Of a DNA stretch of 64,000 bases, positions 1 to 8,066 are shown piece after piece. The translations under genes were made by a program, and so were the position numbers. Within the stretch, counting starts at the first letter, position 1, and each line of letters starts with the position of its first letter. Source of the stretch: Phycisphaerales bacterium. GTDB taxonomy: Bacteria; Planctomycetota; Phycisphaerae; Phycisphaerales; SM1A02. Below the pieces are notes generated by a model. It was not told the origin of the DNA. It made no database searches and saw only the letters and a list, made by a program, of their open reading frames with translations. The stretch covers positions 1 to 64,000 of the forward strand of contig JAQWMQ010000015.1 of the NCBI GenBank assembly GCA_029246705.1, given 5' to 3'.

Positions 1-626
1 ACCATCAGTCCCGGAGGCCCCGGAGGTGACGCCCCGCCGCCCTCGAGCAGGAAGACGCGCCCTTGTTGCTGCGCGTCGATGGTGACGGCCGGTGACCCAT
101 CGGGGTTGGTCGCGCCGAGCACTGCAATGCTCTTGGAGAACTCAAGGTCGTGTTCCTGGTAGGTGCCCGCAGCGATCTCGATCGTGTCGCCGTCAACGGC
201 GGCGTCGATCGCCTCGGCGAGCGTCAGGTGGTCCTTCGGCACCCGGTGGGTGAGACCACCCGAATCGATCGTGATCAGACCGGTCATGCCCTCGCCGCAC
301 TCTGCGGTCGAGAAGTACGGAATGTCGAGCGTGTCGTACTCGGGAACCTCCCAGGTGTAGGTGAAGTTCGGGGGACCCTTGCTTCCGTTGGGCAGAGCGC
401 CCGCGAAGAAGACGCCATCGGGCGTGCAGTTCGATCCTGACACCACGGTGCGAGTCGGACCGGGCTGAAGCGTCCACACCACCGTGTCACCGGGCGCCAC
501 CACGAGGGTGGACGGCTCGAAGGCGGTCGTAGTGACCGTGATGTCATGGGTTTCAGCGGATGCGGCGGAGGCTGCTGCCAACGCGAACAGTGCAATGACA
601 CACGAACGCACCATGTTCATATTCAT
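1..626 (-). CDS. Secreted cupredoxin-like plus beta-helix protein, C-terminus cut off by the window edge
   Basis: The frame is open from ATG at 626 to the first base of the window, so about 208 residues are visible and the C-terminus is missing. I chose 626 among three closely spaced ATGs because AAGGA at 633-637 sits at good spacing. Residues 1-24 form a signal peptide ending ASAASA. Residues about 26-118 resemble a plastocyanin/azurin-type cupredoxin (VAPGDTVVW, then GEGMTGLITI). Copper-ligand positions look lost: the usual Cys-x-Pro-His is SxAE here and the first His is absent. From about residue 122 (HRVPKDHLTLAEAIDAA) the sequence looks like the start of a right-handed parallel beta-helix of the pectin-lyase fold. 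It lies 54 nt downstream of the M23-like gene on the same strand and may be cotranscribed. The exact substrate or role cannot be inferred. Confidence 0.75.
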   Translation of the reverse strand, partial: MNMNMVRSCVIALFALAAASAASAETHDITVTTTAFEPSTLVVAPGDTVVWTLQPGPTRTVVSGSNCTPDGVFFAGALPNGSKGPPNFTYTWEVPEYDTLDIPYFSTAECGEGMTGLITIDSGGLTHRVPKDHLTLAEAIDAAVDGDTIEIAAGTYQEHDLEFSKSIAVLGATNPDGSPAVTIDAQQQGRVFLLEGGGASPPGPPGLM

Positions 627-680
627 ACTTATCCTTCTCTCGTCATTACTCATGATCAGCTTGTCCTAACTGAACCGTGC

Positions 681-2354
681 CTACTGACACGCACCCCAGT
701 ACCCCAGGACCAGTGACAGGTCCGTTCCGTTGACGATGCCGTCACCATTGACGTCGGCCTCTGGATCTGCGGAGTTCCATGCGCCAAGAATTCTGGCGAG
801 GTCGGGTCCATCGACACTGCCGTCACACGTGATGTCTCCGGTGCAACCGGGGATGACCACGCTGGCCGTGTTCGAGATGCCGTTGACGATCCCATCCGAT
901 GGGATGACCTCGCAGGTGACGACCGGACCGCCACAGCCATCGACCCGCGGCAGGTAATCGGCAAGACCCGCCGACACCGTGTCGCGAACGACCACGCCGT
1001 CCACCGACCAGATGTACCGAAAGCGAACCAGGTCCCAGTCGAGATCATCCATCGGGCCCGCCGAGTTCACCCGGCACATGAGTACGTCTTCCGAAGTCGG
1101 GTTCGAAGGTTCGATCGCCGCATTGATCGGCTGGGGTGCGCGGTTGGGCGTCTCGTCGCCGGGCGCGACGATCTCCAACGGGAAATTCATCCGAAGCTCG
1201 CTGTTGACGAACACGCTCACGCGCCAGGTGCCGGGAGTCTCCTGCATTCCGGGAATGTCCCAGTACCACCACCAGATCCAGAACCGGTAGGACGAGAACC
1301 CGAAGTTGAGCCAGAACCATTCGGAGTCGTAGTGGAGGTCACCCGAGGGATCGTAGAACTTGAAGGTGGCGGTGCTGTTGGCCGGGAGGTTGAACCCCCG
1401 CGCCCACATCCAGACACCATCGTGATCGAGCGGCACGTACCCCTCGGCCGGGGGTTGCCACCGTTCGTTGACGGGATAGGCGAAGAAGGCGTCGAGGTTC
1501 TCCACCGTCACCCCGAAATCAGTGAAGGTGACGTCGTTGATGTCGGGGATCCCGGGCTGATCGGCCCAGAGGCTCTCACCCTCGTTGCAGGGCCCGACGA
1601 ACGGGTCGAACAAGGCCTGGTCCATCAAGGTGGCGAATCCCAGTCCAGGCCAGTCGGTGTTTCCACTCGAGGCGACCTCGCCGATCTGTTGACCCGCTCG
1701 AACCTCATCGCCGGGCGAGACGAGGATACTGTCCTTGCGCAGACTGAAGCAGCTGGTCTGGAGCCCTTGACCGTGATCGAGTCTCACGAAATTGGTGGGC
1801 CGCTCTTTCTCATAATCGACGTTCTGGTCATCCTCGCCGTCATGGGTCGTCACGACGACGCCGTCGAGTGCGGCGAAGACCGGAATGCCGACCAACTGGC
1901 GATCGAAGGTCGGTACCAGTCCGACCGTGGCGATGATGCCGTCAAGCGTGTAGCCACCGCAGTTCCAATCCTGGATGCCACCCGCCTGGGAAGCGTGGTC
2001 GAAGTAATTCTGCAGGTTGAAGTCCAACCCCACGCGACCGCCGAAGGGGTAGAAGTTCAGCAGCGGCGGTGGAACGGGACCCGCGAAGCCGGCGTGATCA
2101 TCCGATCGTGACAGCGGCCCGAACTCGGCGACGTAGCGTTCGATGCCACGGCGCATGCGTTCCTGGTCTGCCTCGGTGAGCTGGGATCCGGCGGAGCTTG
2201 ATTCCGCCAACGGTCCCCCACCGGCCAGACCACCGAAGGGGGTGGCGTGATTCGTGGTGATGCGTGCTTCGTCATCAGCGGGCACAGATGCAGCGACCAG
2301 TGACGTGCAGAAGGCGAAGGCAACAGACAAAGACAGACAGCTGGCTGAGGTCAT
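681..2354 (-). CDS. Secreted M23/LytM-like protein, metal site degenerate, with dockerin-like tail
   Basis: The product has 557 residues from ATG 2354, which has GGGAG at ideal spacing; an upstream in-frame ATG at 2372 is less likely. It has a signal peptide (residues 1 to about 22). Residues about 110-250 follow the layout of M23 peptidases: YFDH, DWNCGGYTLDG, PVFAALDGVV, LDHGQGL, SPGDEVRAGQQIGEVASSG. The metal ligands are replaced: the HxxxD after TLDG reads IIATV, and the final HxH reads GFA. It is therefore probably a non-catalytic binding relative. A Trp-rich region follows (about 345-375: WFWLN, WIWWWYW), then Ig-like sequence, and two EF-hand-like dockerin segments (GDITCDGSVDGPDLARILG and DVNGDGIVNGTDLSLVLG) ending WGACQ. 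These tails recur in three other secreted proteins of this window. Confidence 0.8.
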   Translation of the reverse strand: MTSASCLSLSVAFAFCTSLVAASVPADDEARITTNHATPFGGLAGGGPLAESSSAGSQLTEADQERMRRGIERYVAEFGPLSRSDDHAGFAGPVPPPLLNFYPFGGRVGLDFNLQNYFDHASQAGGIQDWNCGGYTLDGIIATVGLVPTFDRQLVGIPVFAALDGVVVTTHDGEDDQNVDYEKERPTNFVRLDHGQGLQTSCFSLRKDSILVSPGDEVRAGQQIGEVASSGNTDWPGLGFATLMDQALFDPFVGPCNEGESLWADQPGIPDINDVTFTDFGVTVENLDAFFAYPVNERWQPPAEGYVPLDHDGVWMWARGFNLPANSTATFKFYDPSGDLHYDSEWFWLNFGFSSYRFWIWWWYWDIPGMQETPGTWRVSVFVNSELRMNFPLEIVAPGDETPNRAPQPINAAIEPSNPTSEDVLMCRVNSAGPMDDLDWDLVRFRYIWSVDGVVVRDTVSAGLADYLPRVDGCGGPVVTCEVIPSDGIVNGISNTASVVIPGCTGDITCDGSVDGPDLARILGAWNSADPEADVNGDGIVNGTDLSLVLGYWGACQ

Positions 2355-2424
2355 CTTTTCTCCCTGCTTCATTGAACATCCGGGGTAGGGGGTGCCCTGA
2401 AGCGATCTTTGAACCAGATCAATT

Positions 2425-2449
2425 TGCACTGAGTGCATTTCATTATGAA
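2425..2449. promoter_or_regulatory. Two adjacent short palindromes between divergent genes (candidate operator)
   Basis: TGCACTGAGTGCA (2425-2437) and TTCATTATGAA (2439-2449) are perfect odd-centred palindromes one base apart, in an AT-rich divergent intergenic region. The position suits a repressor or activator site controlling either flanking gene. No regulator is identified. Confidence 0.3.
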
Positions 2450-2477
2450 TGATCAGAGTATGATTGCAATGCTTTAA

Positions 2478-3695
2478 ATGTCCATAGTTTGGTTTTTAAG
2501 CACGATGACCATCATTCTCACAGACCAGATGCTTGAGGAAGCCGCCAAGGTGGCCGGAGGGCTGCACACGTCGTTCTCGGGCGTGCTGGAGCTGCCGAAC
2601 GTCGCCGGTCGTCGAGCGTCCACGTTGTCAAACGAGCTGGGCGTGGGCCGAATGACCTGTCAGCGCATCACGAAACTCGGCAAGCTCACCAGGGATGACT
2701 CTGCTCCCGGCCCCAGACTCCTCGCGGAGCTGCCCGGCGTCAGTGGCCTGCGGCAGTTCCTGGATGCCCTGCTCAAGCAGGGAACACCACGGTCCGCGTT
2801 GCTTGGAGCCCAGGAGGCGGTGGACGCCTTCGATCTTTATCTCCGAGACCTTGGAGTCAGCCAGACCGCGTTCGCCTCGGCGCTGCTGCTGCATGATGCC
2901 GCGGCCGATCCGGAGCGACGCTGCCAGCAGCGAAGGAAGCTCTTCGATGCCGCCTCGGCGGTGACCGGTCAATCCGCGGACGCGACGATCAGCATGATGG
3001 CCCTTCAGGCGAGGGAACGACAGGACTTCAACTTCGAGCAGATCGCGGTGCGTGGCTACTCGGGAATGCGCGCCAGTGAATCGGCCATGCCGATCCGCTT
3101 GCCGATCAACATGGCCTATTCGGACTATCGAAACATCACCGGTGATGAAGCGGCACGGGAGCCCCAGGCGCTGGTCGAGCTCTTCTGCACCAGTCCCCTG
3201 CCGTCGATCGACTCCCGGATCATCAAGCAGCAGCACCTCGCACACCTGGTCGACCCCGCCCACATCCCCACCGGCGAACCTTTCGACTGCTTCGCGACGC
3301 AGCACAACCTGTGGAACGTCACCGGGGGCGGGCCGCACAAGGCGATCTGGCTGTACGTGGACTATCCCACGCGACACTGCACCTTCGATCTCTATGTTCC
3401 GCACGGCATGGAACAGATGAATGTGGTGTCCGGGGACTGCCACCTGTGGGGCACCTCGTTGCTGGCCCCGCCCGAGGATCTCTGGATGACGCGTTTCGCC
3501 GATCAGATCGAGTTCACCAGACTCGGCACCGGCACCGAGAACGCCGTATCGTCGGCCTACACCCGTCACCGGGAACTCACCGAGCACATGTTCGAACACC
3601 ACGGCTGGGATCCCGCGAAGTTCGTCGGTTTCCGCTGCGAGATGACGTTCCCCGTGTGGCGTTCCGGGCTGTGCATCGTGCTCGAGGCGAAGTGA
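2478..3695 (+). CDS. Unrecognised protein with possible N-terminal helix-turn-helix
   Basis: The frame encodes up to 405 residues. A second ATG at 2505 (MTIILTDQML) would give 396; neither has a clear ribosome-binding site, so the start is uncertain. I do not recognise the family. The first 75 residues include NVAGRRASTLSNELGVGRMT, which could form a helix-turn-helix. The rest is soluble and acidic with no signal peptide or membrane segment. The C-terminal half is rich in Trp, His and Tyr (LFCTSPLPS, HNLWNVTGGGPHKAIWLYVD, CHLWGTSLLAPPEDLWMTRF). It is divergent from the M23-like gene across a 120-nt AT-rich spacer and converges on the GlmU-like gene, 17 nt away. A DNA-binding role is only a guess. 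Confidence 0.8.
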   Translation: MSIVWFLSTMTIILTDQMLEEAAKVAGGLHTSFSGVLELPNVAGRRASTLSNELGVGRMTCQRITKLGKLTRDDSAPGPRLLAELPGVSGLRQFLDALLKQGTPRSALLGAQEAVDAFDLYLRDLGVSQTAFASALLLHDAAADPERRCQQRRKLFDAASAVTGQSADATISMMALQARERQDFNFEQIAVRGYSGMRASESAMPIRLPINMAYSDYRNITGDEAAREPQALVELFCTSPLPSIDSRIIKQQHLAHLVDPAHIPTGEPFDCFATQHNLWNVTGGGPHKAIWLYVDYPTRHCTFDLYVPHGMEQMNVVSGDCHLWGTSLLAPPEDLWMTRFADQIEFTRLGTGTENAVSSAYTRHRELTEHMFEHHGWDPAKFVGFRCEMTFPVWRSGLCIVLEAK

Positions 3696-3712
3696 CCCCG
3701 GCTTGAAATCGA

Positions 3713-4903
3713 TCAGTCGCCGGCGGCGGCAGCGTGCAGTGCTTCGAGTCTCGCCAGGTAGGCCGGACCGGGGACCAGGTCGCGGCGCGCCATCACCGTG
3801 GCGGCCACCGAAGCGAACTTGCGCCACTGGTAGGTCTTCGAGCCCGCATCGGTCAGCCAGCTGAAGCGACGCGTGAAGGACGGCGGTGGCGTGCTCGAAG
3901 CGACCATCGAACCGGTGCCGATCGTGGTGCCGGTCATCACCCGCGTGCCGATCGCCAGCTTGACGTGGTCGGCGAGGATGCAGCCCATGAAGATGCGTCC
4001 GGTCCGGTGCAGTCCACCGTCCTGCTCGAGACGCATCACCACCTCGGCGTAGGTGTTCAGGAGGTTCGAGTTGTCGGTGCCGGCACCGATATTCACCCAC
4101 TCGCCCACCAGCGCATCACCCAGGTGGCCGTCGTGGCTCTTGTTCGAGAAGCCCTGGAAGATCACGGAACCGACCTCCCCCCCCACCTTGCAGGAGGGAC
4201 CCAGGCTGGTTCCCGGCTTGATCAGGGATCGTTCGGTGATCACACAGTCGCGGCCGATCGCACAAGGGCCACGCAAAACCGCGTAGGGACGGACCTGCGC
4301 ACCTTCGTCGATCCAGACCGAACCTTCGCTCGCATCGAGGATCGCGGTGGGCATGACGTCGGCACCCGCATGCACGTGGACAGAATGCTCGCCCAGGACC
4401 ACCACGCGCTTGGGGACCGGCTCGGTACTGATGCTGATCCCGATGTCGGCGGCGATGCGGTCAGAGAGACCGGTGAGGAGATCCCAGGGATGGGTGAAGC
4501 AGGTCGCGAGTTCATCGACCTCGATGCGCGCCTCGCCCGGCTCGTTGGTGGCGATGAAGGTCGCAAGGTCGTCGGCTTCGATGTGCGCGACGGTGATCGT
4601 GCCATCACCGGTCGTGCGAGCGACGCCCAGCGGAGGGATCTCGATCTGGCCACCGGTCGCGTAGCGCCCGTTGACCAGGACCGCCGGTGAACCGTCGGCA
4701 GGGTCGGCAAGTGCACGTCCGGTGCGTTCGATGGCCAGCGCGGCGTCCTCTTCCGGAACCAGCAGAGTGGCGGTCGAATTCAGGCTGTGTTCGGCACGTT
4801 CCAGTCCGGTGAAGATGCCGGAGCGCTGTTCGAACGAGGAACGCAGGTCCCCCAGGGGACCCAGCTCGGCTCGTTGATCGTCGAAGAGTATCAGTCGCGA
4901 CAT
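3713..4903 (-). CDS. GlmU-like sugar-nucleotidyltransferase/acetyltransferase family protein
   Basis: The 396-residue protein matches the layout of the alternative GlmU family of Bacteroidetes and planctomycetes (UDP-GlcNAc pyrophosphorylase/GlcN-1-P acetyltransferase type). Its N-terminus reads LILFDDQRAELGPLGDLRSS, the family's degenerate counterpart of the GlmU nucleotidyltransferase start. Residues about 175-345 are a left-handed beta-helix with hexapeptide repeats (VWIDEGAQVRPYAVLRGPCAIG, GEWVNIGAGTDNSNLLNTYA, VKLAIGTRVMTGTTIG), typical of acyltransferases. It is the last gene after mreBCD on the same strand, 70 nt beyond mreD, which suits a supply of UDP-GlcNAc for peptidoglycan. No good ribosome-binding site precedes ATG 4903. 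Whether both activities are retained cannot be told from sequence alone. Confidence 0.8.
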   Translation of the reverse strand: MSRLILFDDQRAELGPLGDLRSSFEQRSGIFTGLERAEHSLNSTATLLVPEEDAALAIERTGRALADPADGSPAVLVNGRYATGGQIEIPPLGVARTTGDGTITVAHIEADDLATFIATNEPGEARIEVDELATCFTHPWDLLTGLSDRIAADIGISISTEPVPKRVVVLGEHSVHVHAGADVMPTAILDASEGSVWIDEGAQVRPYAVLRGPCAIGRDCVITERSLIKPGTSLGPSCKVGGEVGSVIFQGFSNKSHDGHLGDALVGEWVNIGAGTDNSNLLNTYAEVVMRLEQDGGLHRTGRIFMGCILADHVKLAIGTRVMTGTTIGTGSMVASSTPPPSFTRRFSWLTDAGSKTYQWRKFASVAATVMARRDLVPGPAYLARLEALHAAAAGD

Positions 4904-4973
4904 GCTGACACGGTACCGCTTTCAGGAGCACTCCGCCGAAAGTGCATGTTCCAGCGAATCCAAGGGCGAACGG

Positions 4974-5525
4974 TCACCGGATGGTCGATCCGGTGAAGCC
5001 CCACAACGGCGTGGTTCGGACCAGCAGCCACCCCATGGGTATCGCGATCGCCCCCGAATAGACCGCCCAGAGCAGCAGCATTCCGAACGCGCTCACCGCA
5101 CTGCCGTCCCCCCAGACGGGCATGCTGCCCTCGTAATGCCCCCGGATCTGCCAGAGGGCGAGATAGACGATCGACACCGCCAGCAGGAAGAACGCGGTCA
5201 GCAGCCCGAAGGTGAGCGGATTTCGGCTGAACACCATCGAACGCAGGGGAAGGATCAGGTTTGCACCGAAGAGGAAGCCGAGGGTGTAGGGACCGATCAG
5301 GTGATACGGGCGTCCGTCGTAGAGCGCATCGACGTTGAAGTCGAGCAGCAGCCCGATCGCCAGGCACGCCCACAGCGCATTCCGACGGGGTGCCGCAAGC
5401 ACCAGGAAGACCGCAAGGGTTCCGGCCAGGCCGGGAACCGTTCCTCCGATTCGAAGCATTTCCATCAGGCTGGTGTCGAGAATGACGACGAAGACGAGGA
5501 AGAGGATGAAGACACCGATTCTCAT
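4974..5525 (-). CDS. mreD: Rod shape-determining protein MreD
   Basis: A 183-residue hydrophobic protein with about five membrane segments (near residues 3-20, 30-65, 78-95, 105-125 and 145-168). The conserved MreD-type stretch after helix 2 is present as AIGLLLDFNVDALYDGRPYHLIG. MreD is the small inner-membrane partner of MreC in the elongasome that places peptidoglycan synthesis along the cell wall. The assignment rests mainly on position: its ATG overlaps the mreC stop by one base (TGATG at 5523-5527), and mreB lies just upstream. Sequence divergence is normal for this family. Confidence 0.85.
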   Translation of the reverse strand: MRIGVFILFLVFVVILDTSLMEMLRIGGTVPGLAGTLAVFLVLAAPRRNALWACLAIGLLLDFNVDALYDGRPYHLIGPYTLGFLFGANLILPLRSMVFSRNPLTFGLLTAFFLLAVSIVYLALWQIRGHYEGSMPVWGDGSAVSAFGMLLLWAVYSGAIAIPMGWLLVRTTPLWGFTGSTIR

Positions 5526-6454
5526 CAGCCGCCCCCCTCTTCGACCGCGGTTCGAACGTCGTCGGGTTCAGGGGTGGGTGCCTGCAGCTTCAGGGTGACC
5601 GTGGGCAGCCGCTCCGGATAGAGCAAGGTCTCGACGATCACGCGCTTGCGAAGCGGGTTGTCATCGGTCGACTGGATCTCGACCACCGTACCGATCAGCA
5701 TGCCCCAGGCGGTCGACTGCCATGCGCGGTCGCGGGCAAGTCGAACCTGGTCGCCCTGCCGTATCTCGTCGCCCTGACGAGGATCCCAGGCGATCAGGCC
5801 CTCGAAACGGCCACCACCGACTGACTTGAGTCGTATCGACTTTCCGGCATCGGCACCGACCGTGGGGTCCTCAGCCGGCGTGATGCGTGCGAGCAGATCC
5901 CGACTGGTCGGATCGCTGGTGATTCCGATCGGAATGAGCGTGCTCGAGAGCGGCGAGACGTCGTCGGCGATGCGTCCGACCAGCTGGTCACCATCCACCA
6001 CGGCAACCGTGCCGGGCAGGACACCCTGGCGACTGCCGGCGTTCAACTGCAGTGGACCGGCGATCCCACCCGGTGCGTGACGCACCACCACCGCATTGCG
6101 AGGTGTCCAGTCGATGGCGACTCCGGAAGCGTTGCGCGCACCCTGGACCTGGGCCAGTTCCTTCTCCAACTGTTCGACCTGCAGACGCGCCGAATGCCAG
6201 CGCCCACGAAAGGCATCACGTTCCGCGAGGATCCGCTTCAGTTCGGAGATGCTCGGCACCACTTCCGCCTGCGTGGGCCGGACGTAGGCGACCACGCCGC
6301 TGGCAGCATGTCCCAATGGTGTAAGCGGCAACTGGATGATCGAACCGAGGTCGGCGGTCCAGGGAACCAGCCAGCGCGTGGGCGCAATCGACAGCAGCAG
6401 GACCACCACGGATGTGATCAAGAGAGCGCGGTCGGTCTGTAGCAGCCTGTTCAT
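5525..6454 (-). CDS. mreC: Rod shape-determining protein MreC
   Basis: The product has 309 residues from ATG 6454, preceded by GGAGG at 7-nt spacing. It has a short N-terminal tail, one membrane helix (about residues 10-30: LLITSVVVLLLSIAPTRWLV), a coiled-coil segment (about 70-105, SELKRILAERDAFRGRW through LEKELAQVQG) and the periplasmic beta-rich MreC core. The core motif LNAGSRQGVLPGTVAVVDG is clear. MreC scaffolds the elongasome and links cytoplasmic MreB to the penicillin-binding proteins. It sits 37 nt downstream of mreB and overlaps mreD by one base. Confidence 0.93.
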   Translation of the reverse strand: MNRLLQTDRALLITSVVVLLLSIAPTRWLVPWTADLGSIIQLPLTPLGHAASGVVAYVRPTQAEVVPSISELKRILAERDAFRGRWHSARLQVEQLEKELAQVQGARNASGVAIDWTPRNAVVVRHAPGGIAGPLQLNAGSRQGVLPGTVAVVDGDQLVGRIADDVSPLSSTLIPIGITSDPTSRDLLARITPAEDPTVGADAGKSIRLKSVGGGRFEGLIAWDPRQGDEIRQGDQVRLARDRAWQSTAWGMLIGTVVEIQSTDDNPLRKRVIVETLLYPERLPTVTLKLQAPTPEPDDVRTAVEEGGG

Positions 6455-6491
6455 GGCGCGGCCTCCATGCGGGCGTGCCGCCGGAAGCGGG

Positions 6492-7544
6492 TCACAACTC
6501 GTCGATGTCCGATTCCATCGTGGACTTCCAGTCCTCGAGGTGTTCGAGGTAGATCGCCGTCCCACGAGCCACGCAGGTCAGCGGATCATCGGCCAGACGG
6601 ACATCGAGCCCGGTGGCCTTGGAGAGCACTTCGTCGAGCCCGCGCAGGAGCGCGCCGCCACCGGCGAGGGTGATGCCGTTGTCGACCAGGTCACCAGCCA
6701 GTTCCGGCTTGGCCTGCTCGAGGGTCTTCATCACGGTCTCGATGATCGCGTCGACCGGTTCGCTCAGCGCCTCGCGGATCTCCTCGGAGGTGACCACGGT
6801 CTTTCGGGGCATGCCCGAGACCATGTCGCGCCCGCGAACTTCCATCTTCAGCTCCTCTTGCAGAGGAGAGGCGGAACCGACCTCGATCTTGATGCGTTCG
6901 GACGTCTGCTCCCCGATGGTCAGGGAATAGTTCTTCTTCATGTAGCCGATGATCGATTCGTCGAAGTCGTCACCGGCGACTCGTGCGCTCTCGCAGGTCG
7001 CGATGTCACCCAGGGACATGATCGCGACCTCGGTGGTGCCACCACCCACGTCGACGATCATGCTGGCGGTCGGTTCGACGATCGGAAGTCCGGCACCGAT
7101 GCCGGCGGCCATGGGCTCCTCGACCAGGTACACCCGGCGTGCGCCAGCACGCTCGGCGGAATCAAGCACTGCACGCTTCTCGACCGCGGTGATTCCCGAG
7201 GGGATGGCGATGACCACCCGCGGACGAAGGATGCGACTGCGACCATTCACCTTGCGGATGAAGTAGCTGAGCATCGCCTCGGTGATCTCGAAGTCGCTGA
7301 TCACGCCATCCTTGAGCGGACGAATCGCGGAGATCGCACCCGGGGTCTTCCCGAGCATGTCCTTGGCGGCCCAACCCACCGCAGTCCCGTTGTGGATGAC
7401 CTTGTTGGTCCCCTTGCGGACGGCGACCACTGAAGGTTCGTTCAGAACGATACCTTCGCCTCGGACCGCAACCAGAGTGTTGCAGGTACCCAGGTCGATT
7501 CCCATATCGACACTGAACCACCCAAGCAGGGCATCCATGAACAC
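6492..7544 (-). CDS. mreB: Rod shape-determining actin MreB (GTG start)
   Basis: This bacterial actin homologue carries the ATP-binding signatures: phosphate-1 loop DLGTCNTLV, phosphate-2 loop DVGGGTTEVAIM and adenosine motif LAGGGALLRGLDE. The N-terminal LGWFSVDMGIDLG matches the MreB family. I place the start at GTG 7544 (350 residues) because AGGAGG lies 8 nt upstream of it; the ATG two codons later (7538) would leave 14 nt. MreB filaments direct lateral wall synthesis. It is followed by mreC and mreD. A roughly 210-nt leader upstream contains two strong hairpins (7674-7716, 7732-7754). Confidence 0.96.
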   Translation of the reverse strand: MFMDALLGWFSVDMGIDLGTCNTLVAVRGEGIVLNEPSVVAVRKGTNKVIHNGTAVGWAAKDMLGKTPGAISAIRPLKDGVISDFEITEAMLSYFIRKVNGRSRILRPRVVIAIPSGITAVEKRAVLDSAERAGARRVYLVEEPMAAGIGAGLPIVEPTASMIVDVGGGTTEVAIMSLGDIATCESARVAGDDFDESIIGYMKKNYSLTIGEQTSERIKIEVGSASPLQEELKMEVRGRDMVSGMPRKTVVTSEEIREALSEPVDAIIETVMKTLEQAKPELAGDLVDNGITLAGGGALLRGLDEVLSKATGLDVRLADDPLTCVARGTAIYLEHLEDWKSTMESDIDEL

Positions 7545-7673
7545 GGGCGTCGCCTCCTGCGCTCGACTGGCGCATACCTCGTTCGTCTTTGAACACGTGC
7601 CAACGATGAAAAGCCACATCGTGGACGAAGCACGGTAGCAGAACAGACCCGACATCGCTGTTTCATCCACGAA

Positions 7674-7716
7674 CACTCCCCCGCGTCCGCCGGGTGACGG
7701 CTTACGCGGGGGAGTG
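7674..7716 (-). terminator. 13-bp perfect hairpin upstream of mreB
   Basis: CACTCCCCCGCGT (7674-7686) pairs perfectly with ACGCGGGGGAGTG (7704-7716) around a 17-nt loop that could itself form a small CCG/CGG stem. It lies between the stop of the 71-residue membrane protein gene and the mreB start. No U-tract follows on either strand, so it may be a weak terminator, an RNA-processing or stability element, or a leader structure. Confidence 0.45.
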
Positions 7717-7731
7717 CAGGAAACAGTGCAG

Positions 7732-7754
7732 CACCCGATGGTTACGATCGGGTG
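7732..7754 (-). terminator. 8-bp hairpin directly after the small membrane protein gene
   Basis: CACCCGAT (7732-7739) pairs with ATCGGGTG (7747-7754) across a 7-nt loop, immediately downstream of the stop codon at 7756 on the minus strand. It stacks in series with the longer hairpin at 7674-7716. There is no U-tract, so transcriptional termination is only one possibility. Confidence 0.35.
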
Positions 7755-7755
7755 A

Positions 7756-7971
7756 TCAGTCGTCGACCACCTGGAAACCGGGGATGGAATCCAGCATGCC
7801 ACCGGAAGCCTGCTCGCCTTCGGACAGCTCCATGTTGGCGGAGAGGATGGTGACGAAGCCGGCAAGGAGCACGACCAGTGCCGCGAGGAGCAGTCCGGTG
7901 TAGACGTCCATCGGGGCGGAACGGCCGGCCTGGGGTGCGGCAAACTGGGTTGCGTTTGGTGTCTGAGTCAT
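7756..7971 (-). CDS. Small single-pass membrane protein, function unknown
   Basis: The frame encodes 71 residues: a polar N-terminus of about 22 residues, one strong membrane helix (YTGLLLAALVVLLAGFVTIL, about 24-43) and an acidic C-terminus ending QVVDD. It has no signal-peptidase site, so it is probably an inner-membrane protein. AAGGA lies about 12 nt before ATG 7971, which is long but acceptable. It is between the coiled-coil/MreC-like gene (96 nt upstream) and mreB on the same strand. This position suggests an envelope or elongasome accessory role, which is inference. I do not recognise a family. Confidence 0.7.
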   Translation of the reverse strand: MTQTPNATQFAAPQAGRSAPMDVYTGLLLAALVVLLAGFVTILSANMELSEGEQASGGMLDSIPGFQVVDD

Positions 7972-8066
7972 CTCGTCGGGTGTCCTTACGATCTCGAACG
8001 TGTGAAGTGCTGCCTCGCCGGGGTCTTGAAACGGACCCGGGAGGAGGCGCTCAACCGGTCAGGGTT

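Noticed and set aside
1332-2111. A 259-codon plus-strand frame opposite the M23-like gene
   Set aside because: Shadow of the minus-strand gene, which has a signal peptide, family motifs and a good ribosome-binding site.
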